From: Candidatus Marithrix sp. Canyon 246
GTDB lineage: Bacteria; Pseudomonadota; Gammaproteobacteria; Beggiatoales; Beggiatoaceae
Length of the DNA: 64,000 nucleotides
Direction: 5' to 3'
Assembly: GCF_001723685.1 (NCBI RefSeq)
Contig: NZ_MCBX01000003.1
Span: 1 to 64,000 of the forward strand
The notes beneath the pieces were generated by a model. It was not told where the DNA came from. It searched no databases and saw only the letters and a program-made list of their open reading frames with translations. Each line of letters opens with the position of its first letter. Positions within the stretch are counted from its first letter, which is position 1. The position numbers and the translations under genes were made by a program. This document shows, piece after piece, positions 1 to 8,307 of the stretch.

Positions 1-221
1 GGAGTAGTAACTTTGATGTTGGGCTTTCTATTGTCAGCCCAACCTACACATATGAAATTACATAAAACCCATCAACCGGTAAATTTGGGGCTGAGCTGTT
101 GGATGTTAATAAACCAGTTAAAGAATTAGTAGAACTTGGTGTTAGATAAATTTTAGCATATAGTTGGTATTTTTGGCATTTTTATTGTTATTATTGTAGT
201 TATCACAATAAGGATAACTAA
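1..221. other. Leader stretch without a complete gene
   Basis: No complete gene is visible here. A plus-strand reading at 75-149 gives 24 codons ending in TAA at 147-149 and could be the tail of a decayed gene, but I do not recognise it. The rest holds an inverted repeat (18-43) and an A/T-rich stretch leading to the ribosome binding site AAGGA just before the ATG at 222. Confidence 0.35.
18..43. repeat. Short inverted repeat, GTTGGGCT family
   Basis: Arms GTTGGGCT (18-25) and AGCCCAAC (36-43) form a hairpin. The same repeat type, in the opposite orientation and with a very similar loop, lies at 19929-19954. A related GTTGGGTTA palindrome lies at 61809-61903. These look like dispersed REP/MITE-type elements. 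Confidence 0.6.
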
Positions 222-755
222 ATGAAAGTAACAGAAACAAAGATAGCCGGTGTTTTAATTATCGAACCCAAAGTATTTGGTGATTCGCGCGGATTTTTTT
301 TAGAAACTTTTAATGCTGATCGTTATGCAGAATATGGAATAGAATCTAATTTTGTACAAGATAATTATTCTCGTTCCACTAAAGGGGTTTTACGCGGTTT
401 ACATTTTCAAAAAAACCATCCACAAGGTAAATTAGTCTCTGTAACTAGTGGAATTGTATTTGATGTAGCGGTGGATATTCGTCAACATTCGTCAACATTT
501 GGACAATGGGTTGGTATTAATTTATCTGCTGATGATCATAAACAGTTCTATATTCCACCCGGATTAGCACATGGATTTTGTGTGTTATCTGAATCTGCCG
601 ATTTTCAATATAAATGTACTGATTATTATCATCCAGAAGATGAAGCTAGTATTCGTTGGAATGATCCAGATATTGGTATTGAATGGAATATTTCTGAACC
701 CATACTTTCTAAAAAAGATGCTAATGCCCCGTTTTTAAAAGATTATGCAAAATAA
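222..755 (+). CDS. rfbC: dTDP-4-dehydrorhamnose 3,5-epimerase
   Basis: Epimerises dTDP-4-keto-6-deoxyglucose at C3 and C5 in the cytoplasm, the third step of dTDP-L-rhamnose synthesis for O-antigen or exopolysaccharide. At 177 aa it has the usual family length. The N-terminal GDSRGFFLETF motif, the catalytic-region motif RGLHFQ and the later HGFCVL stretch are typical of the cupin-fold RfbC/RmlC family. The ATG at 222 follows AAGGA. The 3' end overlaps rfbD by 11 bases, so the two are probably translationally coupled. The glucose-1-phosphate thymidylyltransferase and 4,6-dehydratase genes (rfbA, rfbB) are not in this window. Confidence 0.95.
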   Translation: MKVTETKIAGVLIIEPKVFGDSRGFFLETFNADRYAEYGIESNFVQDNYSRSTKGVLRGLHFQKNHPQGKLVSVTSGIVFDVAVDIRQHSSTFGQWVGINLSADDHKQFYIPPGLAHGFCVLSESADFQYKCTDYYHPEDEASIRWNDPDIGIEWNISEPILSKKDANAPFLKDYAK

Positions 756-1638
756 AATATTATTAATTGGTGCCAATGGGCAAGTTGCTTGGGAATTATT
801 ACCTTGTTTACAGACGCTTGGAGATGTAGTAGTTGCAAGCAGAAACAGTACTAATTATATTGATTTAGCTAAAGCTGATTCGATTCGTGCCATAATTCGT
901 AAACTGCAACCAAATATTATTGTCAATGCTGCCGCTTATACTGCGGTTGATCAAGCAGAACAAGAAACAGAATTAGCAGCGGCTATTAATGGTACAGCTC
1001 CGGGAATTTTAGCTGAAGAAGCTAAGCGCATCCAAGCATTATTAATACATTATTCAACCGATTACGTTTTTAACGGCAACAATACTACAGCTTATACAGA
1101 AACTGATCCCGTTGATCCTTTAGGTGTTTATGGAACCACTAAGCTTGCTGGAGAACAGGCAATTCAAGCAGTAGCTGGTAAATATTTGATATTTCGCACT
1201 GCTTGGGTATATGGTTTACACGGTAAGAATTTCTTATTAACTATGCAGCGTCTTGCCAAACAGCGCGATGAATTAAAAATAGTTGCGGATCAAATAGGTG
1301 CGCCAACTTGGAGTCGCTTAATTGCTGAAGCCACTGCACAAGTTATCGCACAAATAAAATCACCTTTATATGAAATTGAAACCATATCAGGAATTTACAA
1401 TTTAACTTGTGGCGGCACAACTAATTGGTATGAATTTGCTAAAGCAATTTTAGCATCAAGCAATACTAATCTGTTACCAATTAACACTGCTGATTATCCA
1501 ACTCCAGCTAAACGCCCAGCCTATTCAGTATTATCTAATCAAAAATTAATAAACACTTTTGGTATCCAACTTCCTGATTGGAATCAATCATTATCAGTGT
1601 GTTTAAATGGAGAAATATTAAATGACTCAAAAGAATAA
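745..1638 (+). CDS. rfbD: dTDP-4-dehydrorhamnose reductase
   Basis: Reduces dTDP-4-keto-L-rhamnose to dTDP-L-rhamnose with NAD(P)H, the final step of the pathway. The 297 aa protein is an extended short-chain dehydrogenase: nucleotide-binding GANGQVA near the N-terminus, STDYVF around residue 105 and the catalytic YGTTK. The start overlaps the rfbC end by 11 bases. The 3' end overlaps the following DUF4212 gene by 17 bases, although the products have unrelated roles. This suggests a compact transcription unit. Confidence 0.95.
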   Translation: MQNKILLIGANGQVAWELLPCLQTLGDVVVASRNSTNYIDLAKADSIRAIIRKLQPNIIVNAAAYTAVDQAEQETELAAAINGTAPGILAEEAKRIQALLIHYSTDYVFNGNNTTAYTETDPVDPLGVYGTTKLAGEQAIQAVAGKYLIFRTAWVYGLHGKNFLLTMQRLAKQRDELKIVADQIGAPTWSRLIAEATAQVIAQIKSPLYEIETISGIYNLTCGGTTNWYEFAKAILASSNTNLLPINTADYPTPAKRPAYSVLSNQKLINTFGIQLPDWNQSLSVCLNGEILNDSKE

Positions 1639-1879
1639 GCAAGCCTATTGGAAAGAGAACCTCAGACTAATTGCGATTTGTCTTGCGATCTGGTTCATTG
1701 TTTCTTATGGATTCGGCATCTTATTGGTTGAACCGCTAAATACCATTTCAATTGGCGGTTATAAACTCGGCTTTTGGTTTGCACAGCAGGGTTCCATTAT
1801 CGTCTTCCTTTTCATCATTGTATTTTATACGGTCATGATGAATAAACTAGATCGTAAATACAAAATAAAGGAAGGATAA
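1622..1879 (+). CDS. DUF4212 small subunit of a sodium:solute symporter
   Basis: An 85 aa membrane protein with two hydrophobic segments (about residues 14-35 and 54-72) and the family's N-terminal pattern YWKENLRLI. DUF4212 proteins sit directly upstream of an SSS-family permease and are thought to be its small partner. Here the permease starts two bases after this stop. A good AAGGA precedes the permease start. The start chosen lies inside the end of rfbD, which fits the normal length of the family. Confidence 0.9.
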   Translation: MTQKNKQAYWKENLRLIAICLAIWFIVSYGFGILLVEPLNTISIGGYKLGFWFAQQGSIIVFLFIIVFYTVMMNKLDRKYKIKEG

Positions 1880-1881
1880 AT

Positions 1882-3639
1882 ATGGATTTACAATTTTTAA
1901 CTTATAGTATTGTAGGGCTAAGCTTTGCACTTTATATTGGTATCGCAATTTGGGCACGCGCTTCTAACACCAGTGAATTTTATATAGCAGGTGGTAATGT
2001 TCATCCGGTTGCTAACGGTATGGCAACTGCGGCGGATTGGATGTCAGCGGCTTCTTTTATCTCTATGGCGGGGCTGATTGCCTTTAATGGTTACGGGGCT
2101 TCGGTATTTTTAATGGGCTGGACGGGAGGTTATGTACTGCTAGCTCTGTTAATTGCGCCTTATATGCGTAAATTTGGTAAATATACTGTACCAGAATTTA
2201 TCGGTGAACGTTTTTATTCTAAAACTGCACGTATTGTCGCGGTTATTTGTTTGATTTTTGCTTCTATTACCTATGTAATCGGACAAATGAAAGGTATTGG
2301 TGTGGCTTTTTCACGATTCTTAGAAACCAGCTACGAAATGGGCTTGTTTATCGGAATGGGAATTGTGTTTATTTATGCAGTATTAGGTGGAATGAAAGGT
2401 ATAACTTACACACAGATTGCACAATACGTTATTCTGATATTTGCTTACACGATGACTGCGATATTCATTTCTCTACAATTGACGGGCAATCCTATTCCTC
2501 AATTAGGTTTGGGTAGTGCAATGGCTGATGGAACTTATTTACTCGATAAACTAGATCAAGTCATTGTTGATCTAGGGTTTATGCAATACACGACCCAAAC
2601 TATGGGTAATACACTGAATATGTTCATGTTTACCTTGTCACTTATGATAGGTACAGCAGGTTTGCCACATGTAATTATCCGTTTCTTCACTGTACCTACA
2701 GTAGCTGATGCCCGCGCTACCGCAGGTTGGGCGTTGCTATTTATTGCGGTATTATACACAACCGCCCCTGCTGTTGGTGCAATGGCGCGTTTGAATCTTA
2801 TGAATACGATTCAAACAGGCGAAGTTGGTACTGAAGACGGTAACTTGGTTTATGAAGAACGCCCTCAATGGTTCAAAAACTGGGAAATAACGGGTCTTCT
2901 AAAATTTGAAGATAAAAACGATGATGGTCGTATTCAATATTATAATGATCAAAATGAAGAGTTTGCGGCAAAAGCTGAAGCTGAATATGGTTGGAAAGGC
3001 AACGAAATGGTGAAAGTTGATCGTGACATCATCGTACTTGCCAATCCTGAAATAGCAAACTTACCAAATTGGGTTATCGCATTGATTGTAGCTGGTGGTT
3101 TAGCAGCAGCCTTGTCAACAGCGGCAGGTTTATTATTAGCCATTGCTTCGGCGATTTCGCATGACTTGTTACGGGGTGTTTTTACGCCAAATATGTCTGA
3201 AAAATCGGAATTAATGGCTGGACGTTTAGCTATGGGAGGTGCAATTGCGGTAGCAGGTTATCTAGGTTTACATCCACCCGGCTTTGCAGCAGGAACGGTA
3301 GCAATTGCCTTTGGTTTAGCAGCATCTTCTATATTTCCAGCTTTAATGATGGGTATTTTTATGAAAAACATCAATCGCACGGCTGCGATTACTGGAATGA
3401 TTGCTGGTTTGACTATTACCTTATTGTACGTATTTCAGCATAAAGGCTTGTTTTTCATACCGGGAACAGCATTCTTAGGCGATATGGAAGCTAATTGGTT
3501 CTTAGGAATTTCACCGAATGCCTTTGGTTCTGTAGGGGCGATTGTCAACTTTGCAGTGGCTATTTTGGTATCTAAGATTACAGCTCCCACACCAGATCAT
3601 ATTAAGCGTATGGTTGATGATATTCGCGTGCCAAGCTAA
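1882..3639 (+). CDS. Sodium:solute symporter (acetate/organic acid type, SSS family)
   Basis: A 585 aa polytopic permease of the SSS family, in the subfamily (VC_2705-like) that pairs with DUF4212. The N-terminus shows EFYIAGG followed by MATAADWMSAASFI, the conserved sodium/substrate region of acetate-type symporters. A hydrophilic insert around residues 310-385 is a feature of this subfamily. The substrate is probably a short-chain carboxylate such as acetate, inferred from family. The gene ends 6 bases before a palindromic repeat that could also act as a terminator. Confidence 0.9.
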   Translation: MDLQFLTYSIVGLSFALYIGIAIWARASNTSEFYIAGGNVHPVANGMATAADWMSAASFISMAGLIAFNGYGASVFLMGWTGGYVLLALLIAPYMRKFGKYTVPEFIGERFYSKTARIVAVICLIFASITYVIGQMKGIGVAFSRFLETSYEMGLFIGMGIVFIYAVLGGMKGITYTQIAQYVILIFAYTMTAIFISLQLTGNPIPQLGLGSAMADGTYLLDKLDQVIVDLGFMQYTTQTMGNTLNMFMFTLSLMIGTAGLPHVIIRFFTVPTVADARATAGWALLFIAVLYTTAPAVGAMARLNLMNTIQTGEVGTEDGNLVYEERPQWFKNWEITGLLKFEDKNDDGRIQYYNDQNEEFAAKAEAEYGWKGNEMVKVDRDIIVLANPEIANLPNWVIALIVAGGLAAALSTAAGLLLAIASAISHDLLRGVFTPNMSEKSELMAGRLAMGGAIAVAGYLGLHPPGFAAGTVAIAFGLAASSIFPALMMGIFMKNINRTAAITGMIAGLTITLLYVFQHKGLFFIPGTAFLGDMEANWFLGISPNAFGSVGAIVNFAVAILVSKITAPTPDHIKRMVDDIRVPS

Positions 3640-3645
3640 CTAAAA

Positions 3646-3678
3646 AGACCTGTCAGGTTTTAAAAACCTGACAGGTCT
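3646..3678. repeat. 33-bp palindromic repeat, copy 1 (CCTGTCAGG type)
   Basis: A near-perfect hairpin whose arms read AGACCTGTCAGGTTTT and AAACCTGACAGGTCT. It lies between the convergent symporter and caspase genes. Close copies are at 4502-4534 and 63331-63359. It may serve as a bidirectional terminator for the flanking genes and belongs to a dispersed repeat family. Confidence 0.85.
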
Positions 3679-3686
3679 GATAGTTT

Positions 3687-4478
3687 TTATCTAATCTCAA
3701 TCTTATATTGAGGTTGTTGTATCACATTTTCGGGTAACTTAAAAGTTGCAGTAGCATATTTCATAATAGTATGCCAGTTTGCTGGACGGAATGATGAAAG
3801 TTGTCTCTTCAAGCTATTTAAAAATTGATTGGTAAACAAACCACCAGATTTAGAATCACTCCAAGATAATTGTCCCGGTTCAGCTCCAGAAGCAACAATA
3901 TAACCTCTAGTTTTCAGAAACAGATTTTGATAATTTGATTTTGAAGGAGTCCCCCTATCAGTTGGTGGGAAAATGTTAGAATCAGGAAAATCATTACAAG
4001 TATCTGCTATTGCTAAAAAAAAGCGTGGATTTTTTTGCTTCAGCTTACTAACAACAAAATTTAATTCAAGATTTTCATCATTTAATATCATAGATGGCCA
4101 TTGAGTACCTGTCTGAGGATTTTTACCATGACCAGCATAATAAAAAATAACCGTATCATTTCTCCTTACTGGAAGATTATTTATGATTGTTCTTACGTTT
4201 TGATTATTTAAATCACTTCCTATAACTGAATGCTTTGCTAATACCATTCCTGTATTAATGGCAATATCTTGTACTAAGTTATTAATATGCTTAAAATCTA
4301 CTTTAGTACTTTTGCCAATCTTGTTATCATTAATATCAGCAAGTATAACAGCATGAAGTGTTGGAAGTATTGCAGGCAGTATTATCCTATTTCTTTGAGG
4401 TATAGTAGCTGTGTTACTAACACATGATAATAAAAATAATGAATTGAATAATAAGATTAAAATGTTTTTTGTTTTCAT
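3687..4478 (-). CDS. Caspase-family (peptidase C14) lipoprotein
   Basis: A 263 aa protein with a lipoprotein signal (hydrophobic residues 6-17 then LLSC, Cys19), so it is likely anchored in an envelope membrane facing the periplasm. The caspase-like dyad is visible: YYAGHGK with His117 and IADTCND with Cys161. No extra C-terminal domain is seen, so it is a single-domain metacaspase/caspase-like protein. Its substrate is unknown. The gene is isolated and sits between two copies of the same palindromic repeat (3646-3678 and 4502-4534), which hints that it moved as a unit. A larger caspase lipoprotein lies at 59295-60938. Confidence 0.85.
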   Translation of the reverse strand: MKTKNILILLFNSLFLLSCVSNTATIPQRNRIILPAILPTLHAVILADINDNKIGKSTKVDFKHINNLVQDIAINTGMVLAKHSVIGSDLNNQNVRTIINNLPVRRNDTVIFYYAGHGKNPQTGTQWPSMILNDENLELNFVVSKLKQKNPRFFLAIADTCNDFPDSNIFPPTDRGTPSKSNYQNLFLKTRGYIVASGAEPGQLSWSDSKSGGLFTNQFLNSLKRQLSSFRPANWHTIMKYATATFKLPENVIQQPQYKIEIR

Positions 4479-4501
4479 AATGTTAAACTAGTGTAACTGA
4501 C

Positions 4502-4534
4502 AGACCTGACAGGTTTTTAAAACCTGTCAGGTCT
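4502..4534. repeat. 33-bp palindromic repeat, copy 2 (CCTGACAGG type)
   Basis: Same length and layout as the copy at 3646-3678, with the central A/T of each CCTGNCAGG arm swapped. The two copies bracket the caspase lipoprotein gene. This one lies between the caspase start and the end of the yeeE gene. Confidence 0.85.
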
Positions 4535-4542
4535 AAAAATTG

Positions 4543-6084
4543 TTAAGCAGGAACCGGTAGGGGAACATTTACACCATTAGCTGTACCACCTTCTTTTTGA
4601 GCCTTTGCATCTAACTCATTTTGAACTTCTTCAGTGTTTTTATGTATTAGCGATTTAGTATCTGCGCCAGTGTTTTTAACACCCAATTTAATCATCCAAA
4701 TTAAACCAGCAAGCAATACTACCCACCAAAGTAACAGCACCAATTTTTGCCCAATAATGCTATCAGGAAATATCAACTCATATATCTTATAAGTTTCAAT
4801 CATCAGCGTTGATTGCAAAAATTCTTTATGTGCTTCATAATTCAAAGTAAATGGTAAATAACCAACTGCAAATCCGATAAATCCAACCAAAGTATTTACA
4901 TAACCCATTCCTAGACGCATATATGATCGAATTTCACAACCAATCAACATGACTGCACCTAAACCAAGAAGTGTACCACCAATAAGATTACCAGCAGTGG
5001 TTTGAAACTTTATATGCCCTGAAAAAGCTGGTGCTACATCAAACACTATCCATGCAAACACAATAAAAACCAACATTACCACCCAATGAGCCATGATTCC
5101 AATCATAGGTAAATAACTGCGCATTAATGTACGAGTTATACGAGGCACTCCCATTTTCGCATATACAGAATCATTATTTTTCATAACCTTACCTGATTCC
5201 AATGCTACTAAAGCGCATTCAGTGCCAAAGCCACTTTTAGCTAAAGCTATACCGCCGATAATTCCAGCAGATAAAGTAATAATAAAATAAATCCAACCTT
5301 TATGATCAATGGATTTACCAAAAGCTGCCAATTCTCCATTTTTTAAATGTTGTAAACTTTCTGGATTAAATAATCCGCCGTAGATAGCAACAGCTAAAAA
5401 CCAAAATAGAAATACCACACCAATCCAATACAGAGGATTACTAGTTCCAGTCTTATTAGACTTATATGTCATTGACTCACCGGGATCATTACCACACACA
5501 TAAGAGCGAGTTTCTTGATGTTTAAAGTAAGAAGCAACACCAAGACGACTTAATACATAAAAACCAATAGCACCACCTACAGCCATAAAAAATACAGTAA
5601 TAAATGAATGAATATTCATTAAAGGAATACCACCCATTAAATGATTAAGGGTACAGCCACCAGCAAGGCGGGTTCCATAACTAAATATCATACCTCCAAG
5701 AAAAGCAATAAGCAAAACTTTGGGTGGATAATATACCCAAGAGCGGCTTTCTTTTTCCATACGTGCAACTAGCCAACCACCAACAATCATTCCAACAATT
5801 GCCCAACCAACACCGGGAACAAAAGCACCACCAGTAGCAGCTATGGAATCTATTGCCTTACCATAAAGCTCAAAATCAGGTATATTAAATAAATGATAAA
5901 AGCTTACTTCCATAGCACGAAACATTTTTCCTAGATCAGTAGTTACAGTAATTGGCTTTAATATAGCGGTTTTATCAGCCATTACTTTTTCAATCCATAG
6001 CCCAATCATATATATAATTTGAGCAACACCAAAAACTACACCAGCCCAAAAAAATGACCACTGCTTACTAAAAATATTTTTCAT
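4543..6084 (-). CDS. YeeE/YedE-family sulfur-compound transporter
   Basis: A 513 aa integral membrane protein with about a dozen hydrophobic segments and two YeeE/YedE repeats. Conserved cysteines lie in membrane re-entrant motifs: GGCTLNHLMGG, FGTECALVALESG and IGCEIRSYMRLG. Members such as TsuA import thiosulfate, and related PmpA/B proteins handle other sulfur species. The exact substrate here is inferred only as a reduced sulfur compound. The ATG overlaps the pheA stop in an ATGA, so the two are co-transcribed. That pairing is unusual, since pheA is an amino-acid gene. Confidence 0.88.
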   Translation of the reverse strand: MKNIFSKQWSFFWAGVVFGVAQIIYMIGLWIEKVMADKTAILKPITVTTDLGKMFRAMEVSFYHLFNIPDFELYGKAIDSIAATGGAFVPGVGWAIVGMIVGGWLVARMEKESRSWVYYPPKVLLIAFLGGMIFSYGTRLAGGCTLNHLMGGIPLMNIHSFITVFFMAVGGAIGFYVLSRLGVASYFKHQETRSYVCGNDPGESMTYKSNKTGTSNPLYWIGVVFLFWFLAVAIYGGLFNPESLQHLKNGELAAFGKSIDHKGWIYFIITLSAGIIGGIALAKSGFGTECALVALESGKVMKNNDSVYAKMGVPRITRTLMRSYLPMIGIMAHWVVMLVFIVFAWIVFDVAPAFSGHIKFQTTAGNLIGGTLLGLGAVMLIGCEIRSYMRLGMGYVNTLVGFIGFAVGYLPFTLNYEAHKEFLQSTLMIETYKIYELIFPDSIIGQKLVLLLWWVVLLAGLIWMIKLGVKNTGADTKSLIHKNTEEVQNELDAKAQKEGGTANGVNVPLPVPA

Positions 6085-7160
6085 AATTTATTTAATATAT
6101 AACGTGGATAAGAACCTAATACCATCATAAAAGAACTATGCTCTTTTAAATGTCTGAGTGATTTTATCACTAATTCATCTTCAATATGCCCTTCAATATC
6201 TATAAAAAATATATATTCCCATAAAGCTTGTCGCGAAGGGCGAGATTCAATTCTAGTCATACTGACATTATTATCAGCAAACGCCTGTAATAAGCTATAC
6301 AAAGCACCGGGCTTATTATCTGTAGAAATTAATAATGAAGTTTTATCATTGCCTGTTGCTGGTACTTCTTGTGGTCCTAATACCACAAATCTAGTTGTGT
6401 TATTATCAATATCTTCAATACATGAAGCTACAACTTGTAATTGATAAATATCTGCCGCTGATTTGCCAGCAATCGCAGCGGCATCAGACTCATTTGCCGC
6501 TAATCTAGCTGCTTCAGCATTACTATTCACAGCAATACATTCAATTGAGGCGAAATTTTTAGCTAACCAATTACGACATTGGGCTAAACTTTGCTTATGA
6601 GCATAAATACGTTTAATTTCACTACTATTTGACAAAAAACAGTGATGAATAGCTAATTCAATTTCACCACAAATTTTTAATGATGTACCTCTAATAAAAT
6701 TATCTAAACTTTGATTAACTGCACCCTCAGTAGAATTTTCTATTGGTACCACACCATATTGGGCAGTACCAGCTTCAACAGCGCGAAATACATCATCAAT
6801 AGTGTGTTGTGCAACCGTTGCTACTTTGGAACCAAAATGCTTCTCTACAGCAGCTTGTGAATAAGTGCCTTCTGGACCTAAATATGCGATAGATAAAGGT
6901 TTTTGCAATGCCAAACAACTTGACATGATCTGCTGAAACAAACCAGTTAAAGTCTCATCAGACAATGGACCCTTATTGCGAGCAATTACATTTGTTAAAA
7001 CTTCTGCTTCACGCTCAGGTCTATAAAAAATAGGGTTATCTTCTTCAGCATACTTAGCTGCTGCTACCTGTTTAGCTAAATGGGCACGCTCTGTTATCAG
7101 AGCTTGGATTTGTTCATCTAAATTATCAATTTTTGAACGAATTTTTTGTAAATCAAGCAT
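6081..7160 (-). CDS. pheA: Bifunctional chorismate mutase / prephenate dehydratase (P-protein)
   Basis: Converts chorismate to prephenate and then to phenylpyruvate in phenylalanine synthesis. The 359 aa protein has three domains in the expected order. An N-terminal AroQ chorismate mutase (residues 1-85, KIRSKIDNLDEQI) is followed by a prephenate dehydratase domain starting IAYLGPEGTYSQAA with the NTTRFVVLG motif. The C-terminal ACT regulatory domain contains DNKPGALYSLLQAF and ESRPSR, the phenylalanine-binding element. Feedback inhibition by Phe is therefore expected. It overlaps yeeE by four bases. Confidence 0.96.
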   Translation of the reverse strand: MLDLQKIRSKIDNLDEQIQALITERAHLAKQVAAAKYAEEDNPIFYRPEREAEVLTNVIARNKGPLSDETLTGLFQQIMSSCLALQKPLSIAYLGPEGTYSQAAVEKHFGSKVATVAQHTIDDVFRAVEAGTAQYGVVPIENSTEGAVNQSLDNFIRGTSLKICGEIELAIHHCFLSNSSEIKRIYAHKQSLAQCRNWLAKNFASIECIAVNSNAEAARLAANESDAAAIAGKSAADIYQLQVVASCIEDIDNNTTRFVVLGPQEVPATGNDKTSLLISTDNKPGALYSLLQAFADNNVSMTRIESRPSRQALWEYIFFIDIEGHIEDELVIKSLRHLKEHSSFMMVLGSYPRYILNKL

Positions 7161-7171
7161 TATCTATTCTA

Positions 7172-8002
7172 TTATGAAATTCCAAAATTATAAATCACGT
7201 TTTTACTAACACCAGTAATTTCGCTAGTTAATTTAGCGGCTTTTTTTAATGGTAATTCTTGGCGTAAGATATTAAAAACACGTTCAGTTTCAGGGGTTAA
7301 AATTTTATTATTTATTGGCGATGCACCAGCAACCACTATTACAAATTCACCTTTTTGACGTTCTACTTTTGCTTGTAACCAATTTAACAATCCAATGAAA
7401 TTATCTCTATAAATAGTTTCAAACTGTTTAGTTAATTCTTTTGCTAATACAGCTTGACGCTGTTCGCCAAAAATATCAGCCATATCAGTAATAGAATCAA
7501 TAATACGATGTGGTGCTTCATAAAAAACTAAAGTTCTTGATTCATCTACTAAATTTTCTAAACTGTGCTTACGAGCAGTAGTTTTGGCTGGTAAAAAACC
7601 TTCAAATAAAAAACTATTAGCCGGAAAACCTGAAACTGATAATGCACTTATAATAGCACTAGCTCCGGGAATTGGAACTACTGTAATATTTTCAACATGA
7701 GCTTGTTGTAAAAAATAATAACCCGGATCGCTAATTAGCGGCGTACCTGCATCACTAATTACCGCGATATTTTCACCATTTTTTACACGTATTAATAATT
7801 TTTCAGTAACTTGCCGCTCATTATGTTCATGTAAAGAATGTAAGCTGGTTCTAATACCAAAATGGTTTAGTAAATGACGACTATGGCGAGTATCTTCAGC
7901 AACAATTAAATCAACTTGATCTAAAATTGTTCGCGCTCTAGGGGTTAAATCTTGCAAATTACCAATTGGTGTAGCAACTACATAAATAATACCAGTATTA
8001 AT
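7172..8002 (-). CDS. rsmI: 16S rRNA (cytidine1402-2'-O)-methyltransferase, apparent AUU start
   Basis: Methylates the ribose of C1402 in 16S rRNA with S-adenosylmethionine. Family signs are VATPIGNL at the N-terminus, AEDTRHSRHLL, SDAGTPLISDPGY and YEAPHR. The conserved VATPIGN loop lies upstream of the nearest in-frame TTG (7957), so that TTG cannot be the true start. Between an upstream in-frame TGA and this motif there is no ATG, GTG or TTG. An AAAGGA sequence (8014-8009) is followed six bases later by ATT at 8002, which I take as the start (276 aa). A start-codon mutation with loss of function is the alternative. Confidence 0.85.
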   Translation of the reverse strand: MNTGIIYVVATPIGNLQDLTPRARTILDQVDLIVAEDTRHSRHLLNHFGIRTSLHSLHEHNERQVTEKLLIRVKNGENIAVISDAGTPLISDPGYYFLQQAHVENITVVPIPGASAIISALSVSGFPANSFLFEGFLPAKTTARKHSLENLVDESRTLVFYEAPHRIIDSITDMADIFGEQRQAVLAKELTKQFETIYRDNFIGLLNWLQAKVERQKGEFVIVVAGASPINNKILTPETERVFNILRQELPLKKAAKLTSEITGVSKNVIYNFGIS

Positions 8003-8054
8003 AATTAATCCTTTGTGATAAAATCAAAATTTGTGAACTATGGTAAGAAGTAAT

Positions 8055-8171
8055 ATGTTTATTTATCTATTATCTGCTTGTTCTACTCCAACAACAAATC
8101 AGTTTGGAATTTTAGGAAAGGCAATTAAAAATGGTTTTATTGCAGCCGCTAATGATCTGCTTCAAAGATAA
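8055..8171 (+). pseudogene. lpoA: Remnant of lpoA (penicillin-binding protein activator)
   Basis: A 38-codon reading starts with a hydrophobic stretch and a lipobox-like LLSACS, then jumps to FGILGKAIKNGFIAA. That motif resembles the G-x-A-I-x-x-G-F-x-A-A segment of the LpoA/YraM C-terminal ligand-binding fold. In many gammaproteobacteria lpoA lies divergently next to rsmI, exactly as here. The simplest reading is an lpoA gene that lost almost all of its sequence between the signal peptide and this motif and everything after it. A tiny real lipoprotein cannot be excluded. Confidence 0.5.
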
Positions 8172-8214
8172 ATGATGTATTACCAATTCTGGGTTTCGAG
8201 TAATAAAAGAAATA

Positions 8215-8244
8215 TATTGTGAAGCAAAAGCACAATAAGTTTTT
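8215..8244 (+). terminator. Possible rho-independent terminator
   Basis: Arms TATTGTG and CACAATA (8215-8221 and 8231-8237) are followed shortly by a run of T. It lies after the lpoA remnant and in front of the convergent metallohydrolase gene. The stem is only seven base pairs and AT-rich, so support is modest. Nothing else recognisable lies between 8172 and 8307. Confidence 0.4.
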
Positions 8245-8307
8245 TATCCATTTTCCGGTTAAGGGGTATTGCATTTTTTAAGATATTCACTATTGAAAAA
8301 AATATAA

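Noticed and set aside
3646-4534. Possible CRISPR from repeated palindromes
   Set aside because: Only two copies 0.86 kb apart with a gene between, no regular spacers and no cas genes.
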